Source: Stomoxys calcitrans
Lineage: Eukaryota > Arthropoda > Insecta > Diptera > Muscidae
Assembly: GCF_963082655.1 (NCBI RefSeq)
Contig: NC_081554.1
Location: 48,201,169 to 48,265,168, forward strand
Direction: 5' to 3'
DNA length: 64,000 nt
The position numbers and the translations under genes were made by a program. The notes beneath the pieces are model-generated. The model had not been told where the DNA came from, ran no database searches, and worked only from the letters and a program-made list of their open reading frames with translations. Each line of letters opens with the position of its first letter. Position 1 is the first letter of the stretch. Below, piece after piece: positions 21,225-32,515 of the stretch.

Positions 21225-22318
21225 ATGGCACACCTCCGCAACCAAAGCTAAATCAAAAAGGAAACGAACGGCAGCAATGGCCCCATCAAACCCAAAAACC
21301 CCCAAACGTAAGTAAATGAAGGGAATAAAGAGAAAGAAGAGGCTACAAACAAGATGAAAAACAAAAAAACCAATCATTGTAGTAAAACACTCAGAGTTCA
21401 ATGGAACGTAACGCCAACGAACAAACGAAGTGGGCCATTGCTTTTATTTTTTGGAAAAAAAAAATAACAAGATCAGGAATTGATTGTTTGTACATGATTC
21501 ATTGTGCATCGTTCATCGTTTTATGTGGAAGCAAGTCGTGGGGAGACGAAGGACCATTGGCTTCATAAATTTCAACAATTTAAAAACGAAAACACCACCC
21601 GCATTTATGGTTCAACAAACAATGCTGCCATATGGAAACAGAACGAAACACTGCCGTTTCTTCACCAAAATGATACCAACCTACCTAAACACTCCACTAT
21701 TGAAAACAAAAATGGGAAAAAACACTATGAGAAAAAAAAAAACGTAACAAAACAAAATATCAACAACCAAAGAAACAATAATAAAATGTTAAGTATTAAA
21801 CAAAATGAGAAACCAAAAAACAAAAATATTACAAAGTTTTCTTGTAACAAAAAGAAAACAAAAGATGCGTATGCGTATTTAACCCAATTTGTGGGAGAAG
21901 AAAACACACCACCAAAATTAAGCAAAACACCATTTTCCTAACCAACACCAAAGCCATTAAAACTCACCCTATTCACCACACAAGAATTTACTCAAGCACG
22001 CCATCTAGCTTTTCCCCCCATTGGATCATAAGTAAGTTATTATTTTAAACAACTACCAAAGTTTCATTATCAAAACACCTTCTATATACCTAATCAGTAT
22101 CATGTTTAACCTCTCCTACACATAACCAGAGCACAAAACTATTCTCCAACACAAACTCACCTTTCGTGTTTCTCTTCTCTCTAACTCTCACCATATCAAG
22201 CACACATCACCAATACAAATGATTATAACTCGCAAACATGAAACATTTCCTCTATCGCCAAAAAAAAAAATGTAGGGTGTCATGCATTGTCACTCATTTG
22301 AAGAAAATAAAAAGTCGC
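21225..22318 (+). other. probable 3' UTR of Trpgamma
   Basis: This A-rich stretch follows the stop codon. It holds long A runs, CA-rich pyrimidine tracts and an AATAAA-like hexamer near 22306. The 145-codon open frame at 21504-21941 is Lys/Asn/Gln-rich because of the A-richness and is not a credible gene. The true polyadenylation site cannot be set from sequence alone. Confidence 0.4.
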
Positions 22319-22553
22319 ACAGTGGGCCAAACACCAAAAAAAAATTGGAAATAAGTCTACAATTTTTATCTGTTGATCTTAGCGGAACAAAATGTTCTAG
22401 ACATTTGTAGAGGAAGACATAGGCTTAAGGAAAGTGCTGCTGTAAGTCCATTTCTTTAAAACAGGGTGAGATACAGGGTATCAAAGTTGATCAAGATCAA
22501 CAGATAAAAAGTTGTAGACTTATTTCCAATTTTTTTGTCGTTTGGCCCACTGT
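22319..22553. mobile_element. non-coding TIR element (235 bp)
   Basis: The termini are long inverted repeats (about 64 bases): ACAGTGGGCCAAAC, TTGGAAATAAGTCTAC and TTATCTGTTGATCTT on the left are mirrored by GATCAACAGATAAAAAG, GTAGACTTATTTCCAA and GTTTGGCCCACTGT on the right. The CAGTGGGCC start resembles hAT-type ends, but no clean 8-base target duplication is visible. There is no ORF. Confidence 0.75.
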
Positions 22554-23184
22554 ACGTCGTTTTTTATGTTAACGGGAGTTTTTCTCTGAAGGAAAAACTT
22601 TTGATATTTTCATTAATAAACAAAATGAAAATAATCTCATTAGCATTCATTGCAACGAAAAATATATACGTCCATACAAAATGATTTTATTAAGTAATCA
22701 CACATCAAGAAAATTTATATGTCACAATTGTGTCAAATATTATTTCTCAAAAAATTTTGTCAATATATAATTTTGTCTGATTCCGCTATCTTGTTTGATC
22801 TTAAAATCTGCTTACGATTCTATGCAGAATATTTGTCGGCCTATATGCCACTAAGTTAAATGTCCTCTATTCAAAGAATAGAATAACAAACAACCTTCAA
22901 AAATTTAGGCAAATGTGTAATGTTGTTAAAGCATTGCATTGGTTACTCGGCATGATTTGTGAAATGGCTCATGGTGTTGTATAGATTGTAAAACACACAT
23001 CATAGTTAGCAACAGAGCTCTTTAAGTTTAACTGCTCTCCAGCGCTATGAAGAAACAAGATACATCTTCCTCTCCTTATTCTAACTTCACTTATCAAAAA
23101 AAAAAAATGCCAATAACAACAAACACAACACTTTGCCAAACTTTTTTCGTTTTGCATTGCGCTCAACCATCGCACAGTGGAATC
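22554..23184. other. intergenic DNA, no gene
   Basis: It is AT-rich; about 22860-22950 is a faint relative of family B (CCTCTATTCAAAGAATAG and following). No exon or RNA gene is recognised. Confidence 0.4.
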
Positions 23185-23285
23185 CCATGGCAGCCGGTTG
23201 TATGTCCCGGATTAACCCGATGGAGGTCTTCATCGGCAAGGGCTGCCGCCTCAGTGTATAACACTCTGCTGCAACAACAACAACA
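23185..23285 (+). repeat. short retroposed fragment with CAA tail
   Basis: The block CCATGGCAGCCGGTTGTATG, GGCAAGGGCTGCCGCCTCAG and a terminal (CAA)n matches the one at 30861-30965 and the internal blocks at 7537 and 23677. The CAA-rich end looks like a retroposon 3' tail. Confidence 0.6.
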
Positions 23286-23640
23286 ACAGTGGGCTAGAAT
23301 CGAAAATCTAACTAGTAAAAAATATGCCAAAAAAATATGCTATTTGAGAACGGATAGAGACAACTCTTTGAAATTCAAAATAGTTTGAGCTGAGGTGTTA
23401 TCGAGATAATGTGCAAAAAAATCAAAGCCCTTGGTGCCCTCACCTAATAATTTCAAAAAATTGTCTGAGCTGACAAATCTTCATTTTTAGTCCGATTTCT
23501 AAAATTTTTTACTGAATAGTGCTAAAAATCCCTACAAAAAAGTCCGCTAGAGGCCTACAATACTTTTACTGGTTTTGACTTTTAATTTTTATTTTTTGAA
23601 ATTTTGGCCGATACTGGTTTCGTATTTTGAAATTTAGGAA
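23286..23640. other. intergenic DNA, no gene
   Basis: AT-rich sequence with no recognised coding or repeat signal. Confidence 0.35.
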
Positions 23641-24040
23641 AACATTTGTGGTTCGAAGAGGACATATTGTAGACGGTCCCATGGCAACCGGTTGTACGCA
23701 CCGGATTGGCCCAATGGAATCCTTTATCGGCAAGGGCTGCCGCCTCTGTATACGTGTTCGCCCTGGGAGAGACACATTCCGGAGTGCCTTCTCCGCACGC
23801 TTCTGGTCCGTGCCGGGCATGAAAAGAACCCCAGATCCTGATTCTATTCAGTTTGCCAGAACCGCCTCCATCATCGGTCGGTGTCGGTGACATATAACCG
23901 GTACATGGAGTGGGTATTTTTCCGATCTTGCTCTAGCCTTACATCGCTACGGGAGTATAGCCACACTGAATATGTTGCAACGTGCTGTGCAAACATAGAC
24001 AGTAGAGGGTCACAAGCGTCGTCGTCGTCGGACTATGTGA
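23641..24040 (+). pseudogene. Jockey-like retroelement 5' fragment
   Basis: It parallels 7537-7960: CCATGGCAACCGGTTGTACG, GGCAAGGGCTGCCGCCTC, CGCACGCTTCTGGTCCGTGC, AGAACCGCCTCCATCATCGG and GGGTCACAAGCG. It covers the PHD-like ORF region and stops before the endonuclease. Stops and small indels show it is dead. It supports reading 7530-9880 as one element. Confidence 0.65.
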
Positions 24041-24895
24041 CCGCATATTTTTCTCTATATTAAAAAACAATTTATTTTTAAACATTTTAACATTCCCTTT
24101 CACCTCACAACCTCCTAAACCCTTCCCAATTTTTCTTTATTAACATTTTCATAGCAAAACTATACACACCAAGGACAAACACCCAAAAAAAAAATCATAT
24201 CAATGGTAAAAGTTGCCTTAGAATCAAGAAACAATTTCTTTTTGTAAAATTTACAAAACACCAGCATACACTTGGAAAATCACATATATAATAGCAAAAT
24301 GAAAACAAAATGAAATTTTTGGATGCGCATTTAAAACAAACCAAAGAACCCACTATGAAAGATATAAAAGAAAATATAGTACTCTAAAATTTGCTATAGC
24401 AAACTATCAAACAGAAATATATACATAACCAATAACAAGGATTGAAAAAAAAAAATGATTAACATAAAAAAAAACAAAGAGCAAACAAAATATAGGAGGA
24501 CTACACCATTTGAACACACAATTGCCACTATAATTTAAAGAAAAATAAAAACATTTAAAAATGATTATTTTATTAAAATGGAAACAAATATCTCAATTAC
24601 GCTACTCTCTTGCTTGGTTGGCCATTATAGAACATTTGTTCGTCTAGCCGAACGTAGAAAAGATTTCCAAGAGCATCCATCTTCTGCGCAGCTTCCTCAA
24701 TCTTTGACATTCAGTTTCGAGATATCTTTTTCTTTTCACCTTTCCCTTTGGTGCATTGTGTTATGGTCGCCTTCAGAATACTTCTTTACTGGAGCTTCTT
24801 CATTCACATTGACAACATAACCCAGCCTACGCAATCATTGTATTTTGATAGGTCTAGCTATGCGGGTGTGGTCACACAGCTCATAGAGCTAGAGG
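24041..24895. other. AT-rich intergenic DNA, no gene
   Basis: From 24060 to 24570 the sequence is dominated by A runs. The short open frames at 24578-25080 are not recognised, and part of them overlaps the repeat described next. Confidence 0.4.
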
Positions 24896-25064
24896 TGCAT
24901 ACGATGCGGATTTTCTCCATCAACTCCCAACTGGTCCATATATTTTACGAAAAATATTTCTCTCAAACATTCCATGTTCTTTCCATACCTTCAGCACACA
25001 ACCTGTATATATTACCAGATTTCCTTCTCTGTGTCTGCAGGAGGATGTGCCTGTACCACAACCA
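24896..25064. repeat. dispersed repeat shared with 28643-28803
   Basis: Both copies carry CATTC-ATGTTCTTTCC, TTACCAGATTTCCTTCTCTG and CTGCAGGAGGATGTGCCTGT. No coding function is evident. The pair shows one family that I cannot name. Confidence 0.6.
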
Positions 25065-26100
25065 TCAGTTTGATGTTTAATTTTTTGATAGAATTTTCAG
25101 AGTTCATTCTGGCTTCTGAACATCTAGATTCGCTCACACTCACGTCTTTCTATTTCCTTTTTTTTCTCCCAATACCTGTCCTTCAGCTAGAGCGTTGCTA
25201 CTGACTGTAAAATTGCCTTGTATGACACACTTTTGGCTTCAGTAGCTCTTTAACACTCCCAGTTGAACCTTGGGGGAACTTTTTGGCACCAAATTAAGAA
25301 TGTTGCAGCTGTTTCCTATGCAAATGCGCTGCTATACTATGGGGGCAGGGAGTGCTTTCTTTGCTTTGCCGTTGCCACCTGTTGTATTTCCGACGTACAG
25401 CTTCGTGCAATGTCAGTTCGCACGTTTCTCGCTACGTCAAAACGAGTGCAAACCTGACATGGAAAATACAACATTTTAAAAAGTACAAAAAAGGTACTTT
25501 TTGGAACGAAAATGTACTTTTTGTATTGCGAAAAAATTTCAAAAATATTTCAGTGCAGATTACTGATTACACTATACAACGGCCCCTTGTATATAACTCT
25601 AACCGAAGTCGAAAGGTCCCCATCTTTTGCGATTTTTGTGAAGTATGCATCAGCTATGGCTGAACCAATTTATTTAAATTTTTGATTGTAAATTGACAGT
25701 AACTTAAAAACGGATATCAGATATTCAGATGTTGAGTCAAGTACCTAGAGGGAACGCCTCAACCGAAAACCCTACAAACCGACATATAGACCAATAGGTA
25801 CAATATGGGATCTATATGAAAGGAATGACAGGTGTCAAATGTCAGCGGCCCTTCCCACTCTCAAAGCCTTCTAGTGGCTCAATTAGTCATATAAGGCGAC
25901 TCGTGCATAAGGTTTTTCTCCATACTTGGCACACCTAAGTTCAGCATCTATGACGAAAGATCTCACGCTGTTAAACGGCCCCTCAATATCCAAAAACGTT
26001 ACCAGGGTGTAGACCTTATAATCGATAAGTCTCTCGATATGATACATCTCGATACATGCTGCAATGCAGAGTCCACGGATCTGCCCTTAATGCCCCTAAC
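25065..26100. other. intergenic DNA, no recognised feature
   Basis: I see no gene. Around 25480-25530 a short self-complementary stretch occurs (AAAAAGTACAAAAAAGGTAC then TTTGTATT). The open frames here overlap each other and lack recognisable domains. Confidence 0.35.
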
Positions 26101-27024
26101 TATTTTTATACCCTCCACCATAGGATGGGGGTATACTAATTTCGTCATTCTGTTTGTAACTACTCGAAATATTCTTGATCGTCGCGACATTTTATGTCGA
26201 TCTAGCCATGTCCGTCCGTCTGTCCATCCGTCCGTCTGTCTGTCGAAAGCACGCTAAATTCCGAAGGAGTAAAGCTAGCCGCCTGAAATTTTGCACAAAT
26301 ACTTCTTATTAGTGTAGGTCGGTTGGTATTGTAAATGGGCCATATCGGTCCATGTTTTGATATAGCTGCCATATAAACCGATCTTGGGTCTTGACTACTT
26401 GAGCCTCTAGAGTGCGCAATTCTTGTCCGATTGGGATGAAATTTTGCACGACGTGTTTTGCTATGATATCCAAGAACTGTGCCAAGTATGGTTCAAATCG
26501 GTCCATAACCTGATATAGCTGCCATATAAACCGATCTTGGGTCTTGACTTCTTGAGCCTCTAGAGTGCGCAATTCTTATCCGATTGGAATGAAATTTTGC
26601 ACGACGTGTTTTTTTATGATATCCAATAACTGTGGCAAGTATGGTTCTAATCAAACCATAACCTGATATAGCTGTCATATAAACCGATCTTGGGTCTTGA
26701 CTTCTTGAGCCTCTAGAGGGCGCAATTCTCGTCCGATTTGACAACAATTTTGTACAACGGCTCCTCCCATGGCCTTCAACATACGTGTGCAATATGGTCA
26801 GAATCGATCTAAAGCTTGATACAGCTCCCATATAAACCGATCTCCCGATTTCGCTTCTTGAGCCCTGAATCGGACTATAACTTGATGTAGCTGCTCCTCC
26901 GTTCTTATTCATTATACTTTGTTTGCCTAAAAACAGATACAGCGCAAAGAACTCGACAGATGCGACCATGGTGGAGGGTAAATAAGATTCGGCCCGGCCG
27001 AGCTTAGCACGCTCTTACTTGTTT
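26101..27024 (+). repeat. dispersed element, complete short copy
   Basis: This copy shows both family ends: TTTTTATACCCTCCACCATA with GGATGGGGGTATACTAATTT on the left, and GGCCCGGCCGAGCTTAGCAC with GCTCTTACTTGTTTTT on the right. It includes the CCGTCCGTCTGTCC tract and three to four ~154-base units (GCCATATAAACCGATCTTGG, GAGCCTCTAGAG). It serves as the reference for the truncated copies. Confidence 0.85.
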
Positions 27025-27319
27025 TTGATATCAAGGTCAAAAATCCTCAAGACAAGAAAAGAGGAGAAAATAATCGCCCAAAAATTCTTCGCTTACATGT
27101 GCTGCAGCTTTCCTAAAAACTAACAACCCTCCTCCAAGATTTGGAAACATAGTCAAATCTTATACATCCCCTTCTGCAGCAAATTCGAACAACTGCCGCT
27201 CGGCCCCGGGGACTTAAATGGTCCAAACGTGGGTATTGCCCAACGTACACTTTTATGAGTTACCAATCTAAAAGCGCTATAAAAGTTTTTTTTTTTAATA
27301 AAACAGGTTGTGGATATCA

Positions 27320-28045
27320 ATTAAACTTTTTATTTTTGTGAAAGTACATTCAATGCCGTTATACAATATAGGGAACTCAATTTCTTTTGTATGACCAACA
27401 CGGTCACGCTAGCAGAATACCAGATGCTAAATCCAATTTTCGACGGCCGATACTGGTGCAATTTCGCGTTCGATATTCGTACAAAGTTCATCAATCGTCG
27501 CTGGCTTGTTGGCATAGAGAATAGACCATAGACTTGGCGTAGCCCCACAAGAAATAGTCTAATGGCATCAAATCGCACGACAGAGGCGGCCAATCGACTG
27601 AACCATTTCGTGAGATAACACGTTCTCCAAACTTGGTTTCCAATTCGCTGTGTCGCCGTCCTGTTGGAACCTCATGTCATCCAAGTCCACATCATCCCAT
27701 TGGCGTCAGAAATATTCTGTTATCATTGAACGGTAGCGATTCTCATTCACAGTAACGTGCCGGTCTTGATCATCACGGAAGAAGTACGGCCCAACGAAGC
27801 CGCCGGCCCATAAACCGCATCAAACCGTAATTTTTTCTGGATGCAATGATGACTCATGGAGTACGTGTGGATTGCTGTCTCGTTCATAACGCATATTTTG
27901 CTTATTGACGAAGCCATTCAGCCAGAAATGAGCCTCATCGCTGAAGATGATTTTTCGATGAAAACGATGATAATAATTTCGACTCGTTAATGGCTCGTAT
28001 ATTTTTCCATCATAGAAAGGCAAACCTTACTGAACAGAAATGTCA
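27320..28045 (-). pseudogene. mariner transposase remnant
   Basis: The minus strand reads, in broken frames, [20 protein letters not shown] (first catalytic Asp), SLHPEKITV, then WAGGFVGPYFF, FQQDG (second Asp, about 27665) and CDLTPLDYFLWGY (third Asp, about 27560), followed by FCKRDRVGHTKEIEFPILY-like sequence. Order and spacing fit a mariner DD34D transposase. Frameshifts near 27600 and 27815 and absent N-terminal codons make it inactive. No TIRs were identified. Confidence 0.8.
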
Positions 28046-28067
28046 ATAGAGCGGCAATTGGCGTCGT

Positions 28068-28620
28068 TTGCTGTCCCTATCGGTTGTTGTTGTTGTAGCC
28101 ACATTTTCATGTGGAAGTGGCGATCATCGTCAAGCTCCTGTAGGTGAGCAAGCTTGTTCCGATCCAAAAGACCGATCGCCGCGGGAACATGGTGGCCATT
28201 GGTTATTTAAAGGCGACAATCAGCGATCGTCGCGGGAACAGGGTGGCCATTGCTTATTTAGAGGCACCTATAACTCGCCTTGTCCTATCAAGCATCATAG
28301 GCACTCAGTATTGTTGCAATAGCCGGCGGAATCTCCGCTCGGTACCGCTGATTATCCGCGACTGCCATTGCAGCTACTCCGTATAGAGCATTCCCGGCGT
28401 CAGGAAGAGGCCGGGAGGCACCGGCTATTGCAACAATACTGAGTGCCTATGATGCTCGATATGACAAGGCGAGTTATAGGTACCTTTAAATAAGCAATGG
28501 CCACCCTGTTCCCGCGACGATCGCTGATTGTCCGCGACTGCCATTGCAGCTACTCCGTATGAAGCATTCCACTATCCGCAACCTGTGGACGCGCCCGATA
28601 GCTCGCAGCTAAGCTTCTCT
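28068..28620. repeat. family A copies in forward-reverse-forward order
   Basis: A forward piece (about 28075-28400) is followed by a reversed piece (about 28400-28530) and a second forward piece (28528-28620). The segments 28217-28331 and 28419-28533 are near-identical inverted repeats of about 115 bases with an 87-base spacer. Landmarks are GCGATCGTCGCGGGAACA and its reverse complement, and CACTCAGTATTGTTGCAATA. Confidence 0.75.
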
Positions 28621-28642
28621 GAGAAAAAAACCCTTTACTATG

Positions 28643-28803
28643 CTATGCACTTGAATATCCTCCAACAAGTTTATACATTTACGAAGGATCTTTCCCCAAA
28701 CATTCAATGTTCTTTCCGTATCTTCAGCACATATGCTGTATCTGTTACCAGATTTCCTTCTCTGTCTCTGCAGGAGGATGTGCCTGTACAAAAGCCATCA
28801 GGA
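28643..28803. repeat. second copy of the 24896-type repeat
   Basis: It shares CATTCAATGTTCTTTCC-like sequence, TTACCAGATTTCCTTCTCTG and CAGGAGGATGTGCCTGTA with the copy at 24896-25064. Confidence 0.6.
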
Positions 28804-28934
28804 GGTGCCTTTTTTGTGGGATAGGATGGGAAAATGCTTTATGAATCTAAATATTACGTCCATCGTCGTATGCCGGACTCCGTCAAATAGGGGGTATCGA
28901 TCAAAAATCCACCCTCAAATCAAAAATCAAATGT

Positions 28935-29190
28935 TCCAGCCATAAATTCCGTTTATGTTCGTTGGCTACTCTATTGAGATCTAGATTGGGCCGAGGCACC
29001 TCATCGGGTGGTGTCCTGTATACTTCTCCCCAAAGTAGTGTAACACTGCGGCACGCCATTCGGCATAGGCTATAAAAAAGGAGGGCCCATATCATTGAGC
29101 TTAGACTTGAATCGGACGGCACACTGATATGTAAGAAGTTTGCCCCTACTCCGCAATGGAACGTTCATGGTCGAATTTGCAATTTTCGTC
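28935..29190. repeat. retroelement snippet joined to a SINE fragment
   Basis: On the minus strand 28935-29000 reads [20 protein letters not shown], the same RT N-terminal segment as in the 8576-9880 relic. From 28975 the plus strand continues as the SINE body (GTAACACTGCGGCACGCC, TATCATTGAGCTTAGACTTG). Confidence 0.55.
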
Positions 29191-29849
29191 CTATATACAG
29201 AGCTTCTATAGAAACGTCATAGATGGAAAGGGGGTCTTGGCACAAAAAACGATTAAAAATAAAGTTTTTTTTATATTTTTAAATTTTTTAAATTTTTTGT
29301 TTATTTTTTTAAATCAATTTCTTTGTATTATTATTTTTAATTCTTTTTTTTTGGAATTCTAGTAAGAGTGGTGTAGTCGTCATTAGAAATCGGTCATAAA
29401 CTTAAGCAAAGAAAACTACAAAAGAATAATAGTCAACATTATTTTATACACTGATTTTAAACAGCAACAATGAAAAAACGGCTATATATTTAAATTTGCT
29501 ACAAAAAAATAACAAAAAACAAAAATGAAGAAACATTTTTAGATACTTTTTTCTTTCTTGTAGCTGTGAATGGAAAAAATGGATAACAATGGAAACTAAA
29601 GAATAAAAATCTAAATAGCGAAAATTGAAAATTTTTAAACATTTTGTTTAAAATTGTAGAAGAGAAAGAAACATTCTATTCGCCATGGACTTCAAGAAGT
29701 ATTTAAAAATTACCCTAAATTAGACATTCATTCAAAATAGACATTCTATTGAGAAGTTAGTGTATATAACAAAAGTGGTTGCTACTATAAAAGCTTTTAT
29801 GAGCGGTTAGCTGTAACCTGAAGTTCTTTTCAGGTTCATTTTTTTAACC
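29191..29849. other. AT-rich intergenic DNA, no gene
   Basis: It contains a T-rich low-complexity tract (about 29265-29355) and A-rich sequence. No gene, TIR or known repeat is recognised. Confidence 0.4.
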
Positions 29850-30055
29850 TCCCTCATTTTATAGTTCGACATATAAGTCATTGTTTGTACTTTCCGTCTG
29901 CCGAAATCACTCTACCTTTCGAAGAAATATGGCTAACTGCTCCAAATTTTAAACAAAAACTTTTTATTGATGTAGGGGCTTTGATATTGTAAATGACACA
30001 ATTCGGTCTTATATTTCTTTAAGTTTTATCCAAAAACTCAGTGATAGATAGGCGG
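29850..30055 (+). repeat. degraded dispersed-element left end
   Basis: It keeps the order of the 26101-type left end in decayed form: ACCTCCCTCATTTTATAG, a GTCTGCCGAAATCAC segment, CTCCAAATTTTAAAC and GATATTGTAAATGACACAAT. It appears to be an old copy without its tandem units. Confidence 0.45.
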
Positions 30056-30059
30056 TCTG

Positions 30060-31251
30060 TTCGTTCTAGACGCAAACGACGGTGCAGCTACTTCTGCCGA
30101 TCTTAATAATATCTAAAAAGAACAAAATTATGTAGTTATTCTGCTTTTGAACATTAGAAATGTTTTTCTTAGCTTTACATCAAATGCTTCCATTGCGTTC
30201 CGTATCATTGGATATACGGCCATATCATTTGTAGTGCCAATTGTTTTGTCGGTATCAATAGGAATGACCGTCGTCTGTCACTTCTTTTTATTGGCTTCAT
30301 CTCGTTGTATCGTATGAAATAAATGCAGCAATGTCCACCATATTATAAAACAGTGATTTGTTGATCGCTTGCATGTATATGAGCCAAGTCTCTGGTTCAT
30401 TGTATCAACGCCCGATTTGTTGGCGTTGTAATCCAAAATAGTAAATGGCTTCTTCTTGTCAGTTTACATTTCCACACCGCAAATATTATGTTATGTCCAC
30501 AGCAAAAATACCGCTTTGTTCTTCTTGGGCATATATGAACATACTGCCATATCGACTTCGTTGAAGTCAAACAATGGGCTATTGACAGAACGCTTATTAT
30601 TTTTTTGGAATTCCCGAGGCACACATGTCTTATTTGATCGCACTGTTCCACTATATGCGGGTTTCTTTCTGATCAAAGTATGCACCAAATCCAAAGTTGT
30701 GAAAAAATTGTAGGCATAAATTGTGCGGCCTGTATTCAAATATCTATCCGAAAGTTGAAGTACAACATTCTGCCCTTGATTCCCAGAGTTAATCATTTCT
30801 TTGACAGAATAAAATGATTTTAAGTCGCACCACCACCATATCTTTATACCGTACTTGGCCACAATCCCATGGCAGCCAATTATTCGTACCATATTGACCC
30901 AATGAAGTCCTTCATCGTCAAGGGCTGCCGCCTCTGTGTACAACACACTGCTACAACAACAACCGTTCTTGACAAGCTTCGATGGAATGTATTGTGTGAA
31001 GCGGATGCGGCCTCTGTATGGGAATAACTGCTCATCAATGTTCACTGCATCATGCGGAGTGTTAGCTACTGCCAAATAAGACTGCAACATTTGCCAAATA
31101 TTTCCATTGTCGAATCTAAGTCATTATTGTATTCACTTTATACGATCTAATGATAATGCAGCTTTATATATTGGACGGCGTGTTAGGCCCCATAACTCTT
31201 TAAGAGATTCACTATTCGATTTAGTGAGTCCATCGTACAAAATAATATCCA
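30060..31251 (-). pseudogene. piggyBac-type transposase remnant, C-terminal part
   Basis: The minus-strand frame 30491-31090 encodes VNIDEQLFPYRGRIRFTQYI (first catalytic Asp), AKYGIKIWWWCDLKSFYSVK, GRTIYAYNFFTTLDLVHTLI and SGTVRSNKTCVPREFQKNN. Further on, in other frames, come NKSGVDT and GSYTCKRSTN (third Asp region). In active relatives the second catalytic Asp is in DNFFTS; here it is Tyr (AYNFFTT). Family-A2 sequence is inserted at 30861-30965. Upstream pieces (DGLTKSNSESLKELW) reach 31251, where a larger insertion begins. Confidence 0.82.
30861..30965 (+). repeat. retroposed fragment inserted in the piggyBac frame
   Basis: It carries CCATGGCAGCCAATTATTCG, GTCAAGGGCTGCCGCCTCTG and terminal ACAACAACAACCG. 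It is a copy of the unit at 23185-23285. On the minus strand it adds about 35 codons without a stop and keeps the piggyBac frame on both sides. Confidence 0.75.
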
Positions 31252-32309
31252 CCCAGCAAAAACTCTCATTACCAAATAACCAGAAAGGTAAGCTCATTTA
31301 AAAACTAATAACTATTTATTTTTAGGCATCGTTTCTAATTACTTTTACATAGCGATGTCCCAGAAAGGAAGGACTTCCGCACAAGCATACCAATAGTTCA
31401 AAAATAAGTACTTATGCCTAAGCATACAAGTTGTCAAAATATAATGACTTATTATCTTAGTTGAACGTTGCTAAAAAATAACTACTTAGACTCAAACATG
31501 TTTTCGCCTTTCCCCACCACCTCGTTTTCAATGCTCAGTTTCTTTGAAGAAGACACATTTTGAAAAAATTGAAAATATTTTTTATAATTATAACTTAACG
31601 TCGTTGTCATTGAAGCCACATTTTCATGTGGAGGTGGCTATCCTCGTCAAGCTTCTATAGGTGAGTAAGCTCGTTGCGGCCCAAAGGACCGATCGCCGCG
31701 GGAACAGTATGGTCATGGGTTATTAAAAGGCGCCAATAGCTCCCCTTGTCATATCGAACATCATAGGCACTCAAGAGCCGGTGCCGCCTGGTCTCTCACT
31801 GAGAATCTCCTCTCAATACCGCTGATTGTCCGCGACGGCCGTTGCAGCTACTCCGTATGAAGCATTCCACTATCCGCAAACTGTGGACGCGCCCGGTAGC
31901 TCGCAGCTAAGCTTCTCGTGACAGCAATGAACACCACACTGACGGACCTCACTGTTCCAGCCTGTGTGGCGCTCACAGCTATCCCGTGCCGGGAGTGCTA
32001 CTAAGTAGTGTCGCTTTGCGGTAAGACATTCGGACTCGCCAATAAAGCGGAGGTTCTATATTATTGAGCTTAGCGGCATTTTTATCAATGTCAAGGTTAT
32101 AATTGTGATTTTTTTATATTACAAATAAGTGCTTATTCTTAAACTTCATCGAATGTTGTTTGTAATGACATTTGTACTACCGGTAACACAGATGGTATTC
32201 CTGTTTATAACTCATTATATTTTAGCAGCTGGTAAATCTAAGGATAATGAGTTATCCATTATTTTACATGCCAAAAATAATGACATGTACTTATCAAGTT
32301 TTTGCTGGG
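31252..32309. mobile_element. TIR element inserted in the piggyBac gene
   Basis: The ends CCCAGCAAAAACT (31252-31264) and AGTTTTTGCTGGG (32297-32309) are exact inverted repeats; further in, TTATTTTTAGGCAT is weakly matched by the right arm. The element separates piggyBac N-terminal codons (32310-32515) from the rest (below 31251). It has no transposase and itself contains a family-A copy (31608-32005). No clear target duplication was found. Confidence 0.65.
31608..32075 (+). repeat. family A copy with SINE-like end
   Basis: It repeats the 764-1195 order: TTTTCATGTGGAGGTGGCTA, CCGATCGCCGCGGGAACA, CACTCAAGAGCCGGTGCCGC, AGCTCGCAGCTAAGCTTCTC and CCAGCCTGTGTGGCGCTCAC. From 32005 it continues in SINE-like sequence (GACATTCGGACTCGCC). 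It is nested in the TIR element. Confidence 0.7.
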
Positions 32310-32515
32310 CAAAAAAGCATTGAACTCTTTCAAAGTGATTGGTTTGCATTCCTTTGTGTTGATTGGATTTGCAGCGTTCACTTTCCAGCCTTTCCGATTT
32401 GATTCGCGTATTATGATGTACGCCATGTCTTTGGTGATGAGCGAGCGGAATAGGGTAAATGGATCATATGGTCCTACTGGTCCCGGAAAACAAGCCAAAA
32501 AACAGTGCATTTATT
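32310..32515 (-). pseudogene. piggyBac-type transposase remnant, N-terminal part
   Basis: The minus strand encodes PYDPFTLFRSLITKDMAYII, RESNRKG and KPITLKEFNAF, the N-terminal segment of piggyBac transposases (DUF4371-free, DDE_Tnp_1_7 type). The reading breaks at 32309 where the TIR element was inserted. It belongs to the same gene as 30060-31251. Confidence 0.75.

Noticed and set aside
21504..21941. 145-codon ORF after Trpgamma
   Set aside because: It is Lys/Asn/Gln-rich because of A runs and lacks domains; it fits a 3' UTR.
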